A stretch of 64,000 nt of DNA from Paenibacillus wynnii (GTDB lineage Bacteria > Bacillota > Bacilli > Paenibacillales > Paenibacillaceae). The position numbers and the translations under genes were made by a program. Where the stretch lies: assembly GCF_000757885.1 (NCBI RefSeq), contig NZ_JQCR01000002.1, positions 620,001 through 684,000 of the forward strand, read 5' to 3'. A model generated the notes under the pieces. That model did no database searches. It was not told where the DNA came from and was given only the letters and a program-made list of their open reading frames with translations. This document shows, piece by piece, positions 43,647 to 52,680 of the stretch; position 1 is the first letter of the stretch; every line of letters begins with the position of its first letter.

Positions 43647-43811
43647 ATGGATCGCAATTGGACCAACAGTGTTATTAGCCGGCTGCCTATAGCTATGGCT
43701 GGCATCGTTCATGTAAATGGAAACAACGGGAGAACTCTGTCCATTTTCAAGAATTTAATAACACTACACAATTGTGAAATGCCTTTCCTGCCATCACCCG
43801 GACGGATCTAA
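43647..43811 (+). CDS. Leader ORF upstream of the ABC-F gene
   Basis: 54 codons with an AAGGAGG at 43631-43637 nine bases before the ATG, better than many real genes here. The peptide starts MDRNWTNSVISRLPIAMAG and ends FLPSPGRI; no family or membrane helix is recognised. It stops 17 bases before a terminator hairpin that lies ahead of the ABC-F gene. Short translated ORFs in this position serve as ribosome-stalling sensors for vmlR, lsa and vga type genes. Its role here is inferred from layout only. Confidence 0.6.
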   Translation: MDRNWTNSVISRLPIAMAGIVHVNGNNGRTLSIFKNLITLHNCEMPFLPSPGRI

Positions 43812-43828
43812 TAACCGGAGAATGATAA

Positions 43829-43861
43829 GGCCGTGGGGAAATTTCCCTGCGGTCTTTTTTT
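43829..43861 (+). terminator. Leader terminator (attenuator) before the ABC-F gene
   Basis: GGCCG pairs with CGGTC and GGGAAA with TTTCCC around a two-base mismatch, followed by T7. It ends 46 bases before the ABC-F start and after the leader ORF, so it must be read through for ABC-F expression if the promoter is upstream of the leader. Confidence 0.75.
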
Positions 43862-43907
43862 GTAAGCTGATGGCGGCATAAGGGCATTCCTATAAAGGAG
43901 AAAACCC

Positions 43908-45854
43908 ATGATTATTCAATGTCAAAATGTACAAAAATACCACGGTGCCCAGCTTGTGTTGTCAGACATCACCTTCGATATTCGCCAAGGCGAAAAAATA
44001 GGCCTCATCGGCCGCAACGGTTGCGGTAAAACCACACTTTTCCATCTTCTAAACGGACAGGAACGCCCCGATCAGGGGCAAATCTCGATTCGTAAGGGCA
44101 GCGTAATCGGACAGCTGTCACAGATTCAGGAAGCCAGCGGGAACGAAAGTGTCTATAACGTACTACAGCGAAGTTTTGCTGAGCCGTTGCAATGGCAGAG
44201 TCGTCTACGGGAACTGGAGCTGGAAATGTCCTCCCTGAATGCAGGAACGAATGAGGAACGCTGGAACAAACTGCTGAAGGAGTATGGAACCCTGCAGGAT
44301 AGATTTGAAGCCTCGGGAGGCTACGAGATCGAAGCATCCATTCAGCGTATATCCGCAGGACTGGGGATCGGAACTGGACAATATGAACGGGTCTTCTCCT
44401 CCCTCTCCGGCGGGGAGAAAACAAAGGTGGGTCTGGCAGAGCTGCTGCTGCGTCGACCTGATGTACTCCTATTGGATGAACCCACGAATCATCTGGATAT
44501 GAATGCTATCGAATGGCTGGAGCAATTTCTTCAAGATTATGAGGGGACCGTCCTCGCTATTTCGCATGACCGTTATTTTCTGGACGCCGTTGTGAACAAG
44601 GTTATTGAGATTGAAGACGGGGAAGCGATCACTTACCATACGAATTACAGCGGGTATCAGACAGAGAAGGAAACACGGCTGCTGCAGCAATTCACGGATT
44701 ATAAGGAGCAGCAGAAAAAGATCAAACAAATGAAAGAAACGATCAAACGCCTGATCGAATGGGGCAACCGCGCGGACAACCCCAAATTTCATAAGCGGGC
44801 GGCGGCGATGCAAAAAGCGTTGGATCGTATGGTCAAGGTAAAAAGACCTATTCTAGAGCGCAAATCCATCGATCTGCAACTGGAACAGAACGACCGTTCA
44901 GGCAATCAGGCTCTCACTCTCGACCAAATTGGCAAAGCCTACGGGAATCGCAGTTTATTTCAACAGGCTACTGAAATATTGCATTACGGAGAAACCACAG
45001 CGCTGATCGGCAGCAACGGAGCAGGCAAGAGTACGCTGCTAAGGATTATATTAGGCCAGGAAGCACCAGACATGGGAACCTGCACACTAGGTTCACGGGC
45101 TGTCGTTGGCTATCTGGCACAGGAAGCCATCCCTGACAATGGAGGACAATCCGTACTGAGATATTTCCGCGAGGAAGCTGGACTTGAGGAAGGGGAAGCC
45201 AGGGGCCAGCTGGCACGATTTCTATTCTACGGCAGCGATGTGTTCAAAGACATCACCAACCTTTCGGGCGGAGAATGGACCCGGCTACGCTTTGCTATTC
45301 TAATGCACCGACGTCCTAATCTGCTGATTCTTGATGAACCCACCAATCACTTGGATATCGATTCCCGTGAAGCCTTGGAGGAAGCGCTGGAGGAATTCCC
45401 CGGCACAGTACTCGCTGTATCCCATGACCGTTATTTCATAAATCGGCTATTCCGTAAGATATGGACTCTTGAAAATGGACAGTTCGGAGTATTCGACGGA
45501 AACTACGAATATTACAAGGAGAAGCAAGTGGAGAAAACCCTAGCCGCATCCGCATCCCAAGAGCAAAACAAATGTACAGAGGGTAAGAATACCGTTGGGC
45601 AAATTAGTACTAAGCGAGGACCCGCTACTCCTGAGGTTAAATTAAAACAGGACCGTTCTCTGTCTTCCTGGGAGAAGGATATCGCGGATGCCGAACAACA
45701 GATCGAGGGTATCGACCTTGAAATGCTTAATCCCCGAATGAGCAGTAATGCCGAAGGTCTAGCCGAATTGCAGCAAGAACGTGATATAATTCAGGAGAAG
45801 CTGGAACAGTTGTACGCAGGTTGGATGGTCGCTACTGAGAATAAAGTTTATTAG
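43908..45854 (+). CDS. ABC-F ATPase, probable ribosome-protection protein (TaeA/YdiF-like)
   Basis: 648 residues, no membrane segment. Two ABC domains: GRNGCGKTT near 35-43, LSGGEKTKVGLAELLL, LLLDEPTNHLDM; and GSNGAGKSTL near 368, LSGGEWTRLRFA, LILDEPTNHLD. The linker between them (about 240-320) is a long charged helical hairpin with KFHKRAAAMQKALDRM, the P-site-tRNA interaction motif of ABC-F proteins. A coiled-coil C-terminal extension (about 530-648) is present. AAAGGAG precedes the ATG. The attenuator layout favours an antibiotic-induced gene (pleuromutilin, lincosamide or streptogramin protection), as with TaeA of Paenibacillus. A housekeeping YdiF-like role remains possible. Confidence 0.9.
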   Translation: MIIQCQNVQKYHGAQLVLSDITFDIRQGEKIGLIGRNGCGKTTLFHLLNGQERPDQGQISIRKGSVIGQLSQIQEASGNESVYNVLQRSFAEPLQWQSRLRELELEMSSLNAGTNEERWNKLLKEYGTLQDRFEASGGYEIEASIQRISAGLGIGTGQYERVFSSLSGGEKTKVGLAELLLRRPDVLLLDEPTNHLDMNAIEWLEQFLQDYEGTVLAISHDRYFLDAVVNKVIEIEDGEAITYHTNYSGYQTEKETRLLQQFTDYKEQQKKIKQMKETIKRLIEWGNRADNPKFHKRAAAMQKALDRMVKVKRPILERKSIDLQLEQNDRSGNQALTLDQIGKAYGNRSLFQQATEILHYGETTALIGSNGAGKSTLLRIILGQEAPDMGTCTLGSRAVVGYLAQEAIPDNGGQSVLRYFREEAGLEEGEARGQLARFLFYGSDVFKDITNLSGGEWTRLRFAILMHRRPNLLILDEPTNHLDIDSREALEEALEEFPGTVLAVSHDRYFINRLFRKIWTLENGQFGVFDGNYEYYKEKQVEKTLAASASQEQNKCTEGKNTVGQISTKRGPATPEVKLKQDRSLSSWEKDIADAEQQIEGIDLEMLNPRMSSNAEGLAELQQERDIIQEKLEQLYAGWMVATENKVY

Positions 45855-45958
45855 AACCAAGAAGAAACGGCTTTGCAATCCTTAATGGGAGCCTATGCTT
45901 CCGAAGCAGCGATACTCCGTATCGCTTTCAGGTATCCGTTTCACGTAGAAATATAAGC
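45855..45958. repeat. Palindromic repeat family 2, long copy
   Basis: Starts ACCAAGAAGAAACGGCTTT and ends ATCCGTTTCACGTAGAAATATAAGCA (only these edges are quoted as separate words: AAACGG and CCGTTT pair). Nested inside is a second hairpin, GAAGCAGCGATAC/GTATCGCTTTC. The same edges occur at 56849-56911. Confidence 0.6.
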
Positions 45959-45982
45959 AAAGTATACTGAAAACTTCAAACA

Positions 45983-46016
45983 GGCTGCCTCTTCGATTCG
46001 AAGAAGCAGCCTTTTA
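45983..46016. terminator. Bidirectional terminator after the ABC-F gene
   Basis: AGGCTGC and GCAGCCT plus TCTTCG and CGAAGA form a nearly perfect 14-bp hairpin followed by T4. A converging small gene ends at 46055. Confidence 0.75.
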
Positions 46017-46054
46017 TATGTTATATCATCAAATTAGACTAACTATTCTTAACT

Positions 46055-46207
46055 TTACCGAAAAATACCCGAGGCCCATCCCAATACCGAGATCCATAAC
46101 GGAATGCTAATCAATACACCCCACATTAAACCAGACGCAATGTTTCCTTCTGCAGGACGTACTATGCTTTCCTGATTAAGTGGAAGTCTCAACTCTTCTG
46201 GCTCCAT
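46055..46207 (-). CDS. Small single-helix membrane protein
   Basis: 50 residues, ATG at 46207 with GGAGGGG 6-7 bases upstream. It begins MEPEELRLPLNQESIVRP and has one hydrophobic helix (GLMWGVLISIPLWISVLGWA). The codon use, site and helix support a real gene. I do not recognise a family; small proteins of this shape are common in Paenibacillus. Confidence 0.6.
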   Translation of the reverse strand: MEPEELRLPLNQESIVRPAEGNIASGLMWGVLISIPLWISVLGWASGIFR

Positions 46208-46409
46208 AACGATCCCCTCCTAAATTTCTTATCGTCACAGTAGAGGAAAAAATGTAGACCGCTTGACCCAAAAAGTTAAATTTTTAGCCGTTTATTAGAT
46301 ATAAAGGCTCAGCGGTTTTCAGTTGTAAGTGCTTTCATAACGATAATTACCCAAAAACCGTATTCACTCAAACGTTAGCAGTAACAATGTATTATATTGT
46401 ATGCGATTC

Positions 46410-47027
46410 CTAGTCCAATATTACTGGTTTATTAGGGTTTTGTAAATATTGGAACATGGTGTGAATCTGCTCCACTGTATTCCGCTCTATAGATAATTCC
46501 GGCAAGTGGTCTTCCGAGAAAAAAGAAACTCCGCTAGTCTCCAAGCCCTCCACAGCCTTCCCCCCGACAATCCGGCAGAGAATAAACAGTTTGTAGATAT
46601 GATAAGCTTCCGGTGGATGATTATGAAATTTTTTGTCCATCACGGCCAATAGCCGAACTGCCTCCGTCTCAAATCCAGACTCCTCGCGAATCTCCTTCAC
46701 TGCAACTTCACTTGGGGAAAGTCCGATATCAGCCCAACCTCCCGGTAGCGCCCATTTGCCGTCACTCTTTTCACGAACCAGCAGGATGCAATCATCTCTG
46801 AATACAACACCGCGAATATCGGTTTTAGGGGTGCAGTAGCCCTCATCATTAGCGAACGAGAGTCGAATGGTCTCTTTGCTCTCCAGCGTATAATTAGCCA
46901 AAATATCCACGCTCAGCTCCCGTAAAGCCTGATAACGCTCCACATCATACACATCTTTGGCATAGGCAAGGCCTGTTTGTGCGATGGCCTGGATTTCTTT
47001 TGCCCATGATAACCACTTTGGTTCCAT
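46410..47027 (-). CDS. Nudix hydrolase with NUDIX_N domain
   Basis: 205 residues; GAGGAGGTG before the ATG. Residues 1-60 form the short helical N-terminal domain of ADP-sugar type enzymes (WLSWAKEIQAIAQTGLAYA). The Nudix box is complete: GGWADIGLSPSEVAVKEIRE then ESGFE. It hydrolyses a nucleoside-diphosphate linked compound, probably an ADP-sugar or similar; the precise substrate is unknown. It lies 32 bases after the methylase-like gene and may be transcribed with it. Confidence 0.9.
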   Translation of the reverse strand: MEPKWLSWAKEIQAIAQTGLAYAKDVYDVERYQALRELSVDILANYTLESKETIRLSFANDEGYCTPKTDIRGVVFRDDCILLVREKSDGKWALPGGWADIGLSPSEVAVKEIREESGFETEAVRLLAVMDKKFHNHPPEAYHIYKLFILCRIVGGKAVEGLETSGVSFFSEDHLPELSIERNTVEQIHTMFQYLQNPNKPVILD

Positions 47028-47059
47028 TACTGCACCTCCTCTTCCGAGTATCCATAGGT

Positions 47060-48013
47060 TTATTGGCAGAGCATCAAATGCCGGGAAAATGGACCCTTTT
47101 TCGCCACACAGCGGTCTATAATCGTAAACCCAGCTTTAGAAATCATTTCATCCATAGGCTCAATGGCTACGATGACGACTCTATCCGCAATCCGGCGCGC
47201 ATTCACAAGTATAGAATATTGCTCCTCCGGCGTAATACGTGAATATAGATTGTAAGGCATGTCCACAATGGCTACATCGTAATGTTCAGTGATATCTGCG
47301 ATATCCCCAAGGGTAACCTCACTCGTAAACCCAAAATGAGCGATGTTCGTTCGAGCACCCGCCGCAATTAAAGGGTTGATATCCCGTCCTACCATATCTA
47401 TTCCCATAGAGAGTGCCTCTACCATTACTGTCCCAATCCCACAGCAAGGATCGATGGCCTTGATGCCAATCGGATTCGGTACGGCCATATTAACGGCTGC
47501 TCTTGCTACGCGTGTACTGAGCGCAATAGAGTAGCTGCGCGGCTTTTTCATTTGACGAAACCAGGTTGCCTTATTCTTATGATAGGACCCAAAGTACCAG
47601 CGGCCACCCAGTGTGACAATCCCATAGACGAGCTGCGGATGGTTCACATCAGCTTCTCCCTCGATACGAAGGCCGATTTCCCGCTCAATCATTCTGCGTT
47701 CATCATACTCTATTTTGTCTGCAGGTAACAGATCATTGGTCTTTACAAAAATAACCTTGAAAGTCATCCCATGGAGTTGAACCTGCTCCGTTTGCGTGTA
47801 AATCTCAGGCAGGCTGTCTCCACTGTACATCACATCAATCCGTTCTTTAATAAAGGGGCTGCGGCTAACATCTACCTCAATGTCACTTTCAAAAATGTCC
47901 GGGGATACTTCCTTTCCAAACAGACAACGCAGCTCCATCTGACAAAGGGATCTCTCATCCTCCGAACAGGCGTATGTATATATAAATGTCGGCTTTCCGC
48001 TTTCCGTATTCAA
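47060..48013 (-). CDS. RNA N2-guanosine methylase-like protein (TrmG10/UPF0020 type)
   Basis: 317 residues, TTG start at 48013 with GAGGATGAG upstream. The C-terminal half is a Rossmann methyltransferase: AIDPCCGIGTVMVEAL binds SAM, VGRDINPL the ribose, and VDMPYNLYSR replaces the usual D/N-PP-Y catalytic loop. The N-terminal half resembles the THUMP-adjacent region of tRNA methylases of the UPF0020 family. It likely modifies tRNA or rRNA; a precise site cannot be assigned. The Nudix gene follows. Confidence 0.8.
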   Translation of the reverse strand: MNTESGKPTFIYTYACSEDERSLCQMELRCLFGKEVSPDIFESDIEVDVSRSPFIKERIDVMYSGDSLPEIYTQTEQVQLHGMTFKVIFVKTNDLLPADKIEYDERRMIEREIGLRIEGEADVNHPQLVYGIVTLGGRWYFGSYHKNKATWFRQMKKPRSYSIALSTRVARAAVNMAVPNPIGIKAIDPCCGIGTVMVEALSMGIDMVGRDINPLIAAGARTNIAHFGFTSEVTLGDIADITEHYDVAIVDMPYNLYSRITPEEQYSILVNARRIADRVVIVAIEPMDEMISKAGFTIIDRCVAKKGPFSRHLMLCQ

Positions 48014-48198
48014 TTTAATCTCATCCTCTATCTTTTTAAAATGTTGTGCTGCCTTCTAATATACCTTATCCTTGCAGCTTAATCAGTCTATCATAGTTAC
48101 CGACAGTAAGCATATCCGTATTCATTTTGATACCTAGTGAGTTCTCCAGTATAATGAACCCTGTAAAAGGTTTTCATCTCAAGGAGGTACATAACACT

Positions 48199-49554
48199 AT
48201 GTCGTATGAATCTTATTTCAAAGAACACCGGGAGGAGCATCTGGAGGAGCTGAAGCAATGGCTTACTATTCCCAGTATCTCCGCCTTATCCGCACACAAG
48301 GAAGATGTCCTGACTGCAGCAAATTGGCTGTTGGATACCCTTAAGCGTGCAGGTCTGGAGAATATTGAACTTCATCCTACAGCAGGTCACCCTGTAATAT
48401 ATGCCGATTATCTGCATGCACCGGGTCAGCCGACTATTCTGGTATACGGCCACTACGATGTGCAGCCGGTTGATCCGCTGAATCTGTGGACGACTCCGCC
48501 GTTTGAACCGAACATCCGGGATGGCAAGCTGTACGCACGCGGCGCAACCGATGATAAAGGGCAAGTGTTCGTCCACATTAAAGCGCTTGAAGCTATTCTT
48601 AAGCAGGAAGGCACACTTCCGGTTAATATTAAGCTCTGTATTGAAGGGGAGGAAGAGATCGGCAGCGCTAATCTGCCACCATTCCTCGAAGCAAACAAAG
48701 CTAAGCTGGCAGCAGATGCCGTGCTTGTCTCGGACACTTCTTTATTGGAACGCGGCCGTCCTGCTATCTGCACCGGATTGCGCGGTCTATGCTCGCTTGA
48801 GGTTATTGTATCCACTGCCTCAACAGATTTACACTCAGGTTCGTTTGGCGGCGGTGTGCCTAATGCGCTTCATGCACTAGTATCTCTGCTCACCTCCCTC
48901 CACGACGATAAGGGACGTGTTTCTGTAGACGGCTTCTACAAGGGAGTTCCAGAACTCTCCCCGATGATGCGTGAAGAATTCACCAAGCAAGGGGTAGATG
49001 AGGATAAAATTAGACAAAACCTAGGGCTAGAGGCATTATACGGAGAAGAAGGCTACACTTTTGTTGAACGGGTTGGAGCTCGGCCGACGCTTGAGCTTAA
49101 CGGTGTCTTCGGCGGCTTCCAAGGCGAGGGCAGCAAGACCGTCATCCCGAAAGAGGCTCATGCTAAAATTACATGCCGACTTGTTGGCGATCAAGATCCG
49201 CAAGCGATCCTCGATGCTATAGAGACTCATCTTAAGGCTAACCTCCAAGTCGGAGCGCGGCTGCAAGTGAAGCAAATGGAAAAAGCGCGCGCCTTCAATA
49301 TTGACCCTTCCCATCCTATCTTGCAAACCGCGGCTGACGCCTATGGCAAAGTGTATGGAACACGGGCTCTGTTCACCAAAGATGGCGGCTCCATCCCAAT
49401 CATGGAGAGCTTCTCGCGGGTTCTGGAAGCCCCTGTCGTTCTAATGGGTTTTGGCTTGGACGATGAGAATCTACATGCTCCGGATGAGCATTTCAACCTG
49501 GAGAATTTTGATATGGGTCTTCTAACCATTGTTGAATTCCTAAAGGCTCTTTAA
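48199..49554 (+). CDS. M20 family dipeptidase
   Basis: 451 residues from the ATG at 48199, with AAGGAGGT at 48181-48188; the upstream frame to 48127 has no site. M20 zinc ligands: VYGHYDVQPVDP (His), ARGATDDKG (bridging Asp), EGEEEIGS (Glu), LVSDTS (Asp) and ENLHAPDEHF (His). A dimerisation domain with STDLHSGSFGGGVPNA matches the carnosinase/CNDP branch. It cleaves dipeptides in the cytoplasm. Single gene, ended by a strong terminator. Confidence 0.93.
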   Translation: MSYESYFKEHREEHLEELKQWLTIPSISALSAHKEDVLTAANWLLDTLKRAGLENIELHPTAGHPVIYADYLHAPGQPTILVYGHYDVQPVDPLNLWTTPPFEPNIRDGKLYARGATDDKGQVFVHIKALEAILKQEGTLPVNIKLCIEGEEEIGSANLPPFLEANKAKLAADAVLVSDTSLLERGRPAICTGLRGLCSLEVIVSTASTDLHSGSFGGGVPNALHALVSLLTSLHDDKGRVSVDGFYKGVPELSPMMREEFTKQGVDEDKIRQNLGLEALYGEEGYTFVERVGARPTLELNGVFGGFQGEGSKTVIPKEAHAKITCRLVGDQDPQAILDAIETHLKANLQVGARLQVKQMEKARAFNIDPSHPILQTAADAYGKVYGTRALFTKDGGSIPIMESFSRVLEAPVVLMGFGLDDENLHAPDEHFNLENFDMGLLTIVEFLKAL

Positions 49555-49570
49555 GATTCAAAGTTTCAAA

Positions 49571-49612
49571 AAAGCTAGCCAGTCTCGGGTTATTGGAGAC
49601 TGGCTAGCTTTC
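49571..49612. terminator. Rho-independent terminator after the dipeptidase
   Basis: Perfect 16-bp stem (AAAGCTAGCCAGTCTC and complement) with a 9-base loop and CTTTATT after it. Confidence 0.88.
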
Positions 49613-49810
49613 TTTATTGATCCCTGGCGGCGTGTTTCAGCAGGTTGAGTTAGCAAGGTCACTACCTTATTGAATCTGCACTTTCTCCTGCTATTCTGGT
49701 TAATCTACAGGTGAATTGGAATTTTCCCAACTCTTCAAGGATTCAACCCCTATGGAGATATTTAGAGGGGGATTCCCCCCCTCTAATTTCAGATTTTAGA
49801 TCAATATGGG

Positions 49811-50152
49811 GTAGCGTCAAGAAGTTTATGTATGAGAGTAGAAATATCTCCCCAGGTATCTGCGACAACTACGGAAAATCGTCTACCTACATGGGTTTCA
49901 ATATATATAGTTGCACAAATTACACTTATATTTCTCCTTTAGCACACATTAGGGTCTTTAATTGCACTTTATACACTTATTTTTTTGTATTCCGGGGTTT
50001 AACCGGCATATTCGTGTTTTTAGTTGCACTAAGTACATCTATCCTTACATCCGAGCGCTACAAGCTAGATATAAGTGTATAATATACATCTATTTCACTG
50101 ACTACCTCCGAGTTTTCGGTAGGGTCAAGAAGGTTTGTGTAAGAGAGTAGAA
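49811..50152. repeat. Direct repeats bracketing repeat copy B
   Basis: A 33-34 bp word starting GTAGCGTCAAGAAG (49811-49843) recurs as GTAGGGTCAAGAAGG (50119-50152), with few differences. They flank the family 1 copy B and may be its true borders or a duplication made on insertion. Confidence 0.5.
49858..50116. repeat. Intergenic repeat family 1, copy B (uninterrupted)
   Basis: Matches copy A along its whole length. It includes TTGCACTTTATACACTTATT and AAGCTAGATATAAGTGTATA, opposed forms of the family core. No open frame. The following 50150-50380 stretch contains further Paenibacillus-like repetitive sequence (GGAAAAGCGACAGCGTTCGC) and no gene I believe. Confidence 0.75.
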
Positions 50153-50382
50153 TGGTCTGTTCCCGCTGAATGCAGCGGAGAGAACGGACTGATTGCGGAA
50201 AAGCGACAGCGTTCGCCTGTAAGTTTTCCGAAGGAAAACTAGCTTCGAAAGCATAAGCTGTGTCTGGCTCTGGATTTATACCGTTAAGGTAAAATTCAAA
50301 AAATCTGGACACAACAGCGATTGGAGCAACGGTCCGTTCGCGGAGCGTCCACATCGAGTGTCCACCCTATTTTAACGCAAAG

Positions 50383-50408
50383 AAAAAACCCATGATTCAC
50401 AAGGGTTT
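50383..50408 (-). terminator. Terminator after tRNA-Gly
   Basis: On the minus strand AAACCC and GGGTTT pair around TTGTGAATCAT and run into T6. It directly follows the tRNA. Confidence 0.65.
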
Positions 50409-50420
50409 GGAATGTAAGTA

Positions 50421-50494
50421 TGGAGCGGGTGATGGGAATCGAACCCACGCTATTAGCTTGGAAGGCTAAAGTTCTACCATTGAACTACACCCGC
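50421..50494 (-). tRNA. tRNA-Gly (anticodon TCC)
   Basis: 74 bases including an encoded 3' CCA. The acceptor stem GCGGGTG pairs with CACCCGC. The D arm is GTTCAATGGTAGAAC, the anticodon arm TTAGC-CTTCCAA-GCTAA gives TCC, and the T arm has GGTTCGATTCC. It reads GGA and GGG glycine codons. It is a single tRNA gene, not part of a cluster. Confidence 0.95.
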
Positions 50495-50553
50495 GACTTA
50501 GATTAAGACAAGAAATATTGTAACACTTTTTAGTAGTAAAAGCAATTCAGAAA

Positions 50554-52680
50554 TTATGAGGGGATTTCTACTCTAAGCATTTTCAAAAAAGACTTTTCAA
50601 ATTCCAGCGCTCGAATGGGCTTGCTGAACAAGAACCCTTGTGCATCATGACAGCGCTGCTGCCGCAAGAACTGCAGTTGATCCTTATTCTCTACACCTTC
50701 AGCTGTAACCTTAAGCTTCAAATGATGTGCCATCGAGGTAATGGTTGAGACAATAGCCGCATCGTTGCTGTCTTCCATAACCTCTTGAACAAAGGAGCGA
50801 TCAATTTTCAAGCGGTCTATCGGCATATTTTTCAGATAATGAAGTGAGCTATAGCCCGTACCAAAATCATCAATACTGATAAATACCCCAAGCTCCTTCA
50901 AGCGCTTCAATTGGTCAAAGGTCGTTTCTTTATCCAGCGTCATACTCTCTGTGATTTCCAGATCGACATAACATGCTTCTAAACCGATATCACTAAGGAT
51001 TGCACCGATTTTACCTGCCAGATTTGGCTGCAGAAATTGACGCATCGAGAGGTTTATAGATACACAGATAGGCTGATAACCTGCATTCTGCCACATTTTA
51101 TTCTGAAGACAAGCCGTCTTGAGCACCCATTCGCCAATAGAGACAATCAACCCGCTCTCCTCTGCAATCGGAATGAATTCAGAGGGGGAGATTAGCCCGC
51201 GCTTCGGATGATCCCAGCGCAGCAGCGCCTCCATTCCTACGATTTCTTCTGTATCAAGGTGAACTTGCGGCTGATAGACCAGGTAGAATTCATTACGTTC
51301 AAGCGCTCTCCGCATATCATTTTCCAGCTTCAGGCGTTCCTTGGCTTTCATCTGCATAGCGGGTACGTAGCGGCGAATTTCAACCCCTTGATCCTTGGCA
51401 TTATGGACTGCGGTATCCGCATTCTGAATCAGCTGCTCAGCGGTTTCTCCGTCACCGGGAAAGACACTCATCCCGAGACTTAGAGAAATGTGGTATTCTC
51501 CAGATTCCAGCTCAATCGGTAATTCGAATAGTCTCAGCAATTCTCTAGCCCGGGTCATACTCCCCTCTAGACTCGACCTTTCCGTCATAAGAAAGGCGAA
51601 CTCATCTGCCCCCATACTGAATAGTTCTTCATTACGTCGGGCTTCAGAGTTTATCCGCTCAGATACGGTTTGCAGCATACGATCCCCGGCAAAATGCCCT
51701 AGAGAGTCATTGATATTTTTAAAATGATTAATATTCATGATTACTAGCGCTGAAAAGCCTTTACTTCTGTCTTTCTCTCCAGTCAGAATCATCTCCTCAA
51801 CACGCTGCATCAAGCGGCGTCTGTTCGGGAGACCCGTCAAATCATCATGATAGGCTAAATAATTAATTTGGGCTTCTATCGCCTCATACTCTTGAAAGGG
51901 CTCTTCAATCGTTAATCGATAGACCCCTTGCAGCAATAGGTAATAGGCAATTCCGCTGCAAATCATACCGATTAGATTATCTACATCGTTAATAGCGGCT
52001 GGATTCATAAAGAAAACTTGTCCAAAAACAAAGAAGATTAACGATCGGATAATGATAAGCAGCGAAGCAGATTTCTCCACCTTCCCCGGATATACAATAA
52101 CAGCAACTGCAATGAGGTAGATTAGTAGCACAAGCATATCCAATATTCGTTTCAGCGCTTCCAGAGCCAATGGACTTATGAACTGCGGGAATAAGGTATG
52201 ACCAAAAGCAACCACTGCCAAAGCAGCTAATATCAACACAAATGCTTTACGAAATACTCTGACCTTATCAGTAATGGTAACCGGCGTGTCTTCTTTGCTG
52301 AAAATAACCAATATACCAATAGAACTGGCAAGTCGTGAGAAGGTAAGAATCCAAAGGGATTCTCCAGAACTGATATACGAAGATATGAACGGTACACCTA
52401 CAAAGCCGAGGGTGTGAATAAAGTCGAAGATGCTAACACCTAAAAAAAGTGCAGCAGTATACAGCCTTCCCTTAGATAAACGGTTGGAGAAAAAAAGCCA
52501 TCCCTGTGCAAATATGGAAAAAGCAAAGGCTACATTGCAGCAGCCAGCAATCAGATAAAATGCGGACAGCATATCCCAATCATAAGCCTGGTTAAGGGAA
52601 CTGTGGAAAATCTGAATCAGCAGGAAGAGCAGTGCCCCACCTATAGCTGCATGAATAGTCTTTTTCTCTTCTTGTTTCAT
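50554..52680 (-). CDS. MASE3-GGDEF-EAL protein, probable c-di-GMP phosphodiesterase
   Basis: 708 residues. Residues 1-260 have about eight membrane helices with SIFDFIHTLGFVGVPF, which fits the MASE3 sensor domain. GGDEF domain about 270-435: the active-site loop is MGADEF (356-361) in place of GGDEF, so cyclase activity is doubtful. EAL domain about 450-700: EALLRWDHP at 484, then the ligands NLSMRQF, ITESMTLDKE, DDFGTGYSSL and AEGVEN are intact. It should break down c-di-GMP at the membrane, perhaps with the degenerate GGDEF as GTP sensor. Single gene. Confidence 0.88.
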   Translation of the reverse strand: MKQEEKKTIHAAIGGALLFLLIQIFHSSLNQAYDWDMLSAFYLIAGCCNVAFAFSIFAQGWLFFSNRLSKGRLYTAALFLGVSIFDFIHTLGFVGVPFISSYISSGESLWILTFSRLASSIGILVIFSKEDTPVTITDKVRVFRKAFVLILAALAVVAFGHTLFPQFISPLALEALKRILDMLVLLIYLIAVAVIVYPGKVEKSASLLIIIRSLIFFVFGQVFFMNPAAINDVDNLIGMICSGIAYYLLLQGVYRLTIEEPFQEYEAIEAQINYLAYHDDLTGLPNRRRLMQRVEEMILTGEKDRSKGFSALVIMNINHFKNINDSLGHFAGDRMLQTVSERINSEARRNEELFSMGADEFAFLMTERSSLEGSMTRARELLRLFELPIELESGEYHISLSLGMSVFPGDGETAEQLIQNADTAVHNAKDQGVEIRRYVPAMQMKAKERLKLENDMRRALERNEFYLVYQPQVHLDTEEIVGMEALLRWDHPKRGLISPSEFIPIAEESGLIVSIGEWVLKTACLQNKMWQNAGYQPICVSINLSMRQFLQPNLAGKIGAILSDIGLEACYVDLEITESMTLDKETTFDQLKRLKELGVFISIDDFGTGYSSLHYLKNMPIDRLKIDRSFVQEVMEDSNDAAIVSTITSMAHHLKLKVTAEGVENKDQLQFLRQQRCHDAQGFLFSKPIRALEFEKSFLKMLRVEIPS

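Noticed and set aside
50058-50354. 98-residue minus-strand frame overlapping repeat copy B
   Set aside because: Start and end run through noncoding repeat sequence, there is no ribosome site, and the translation has no domain-like pattern.
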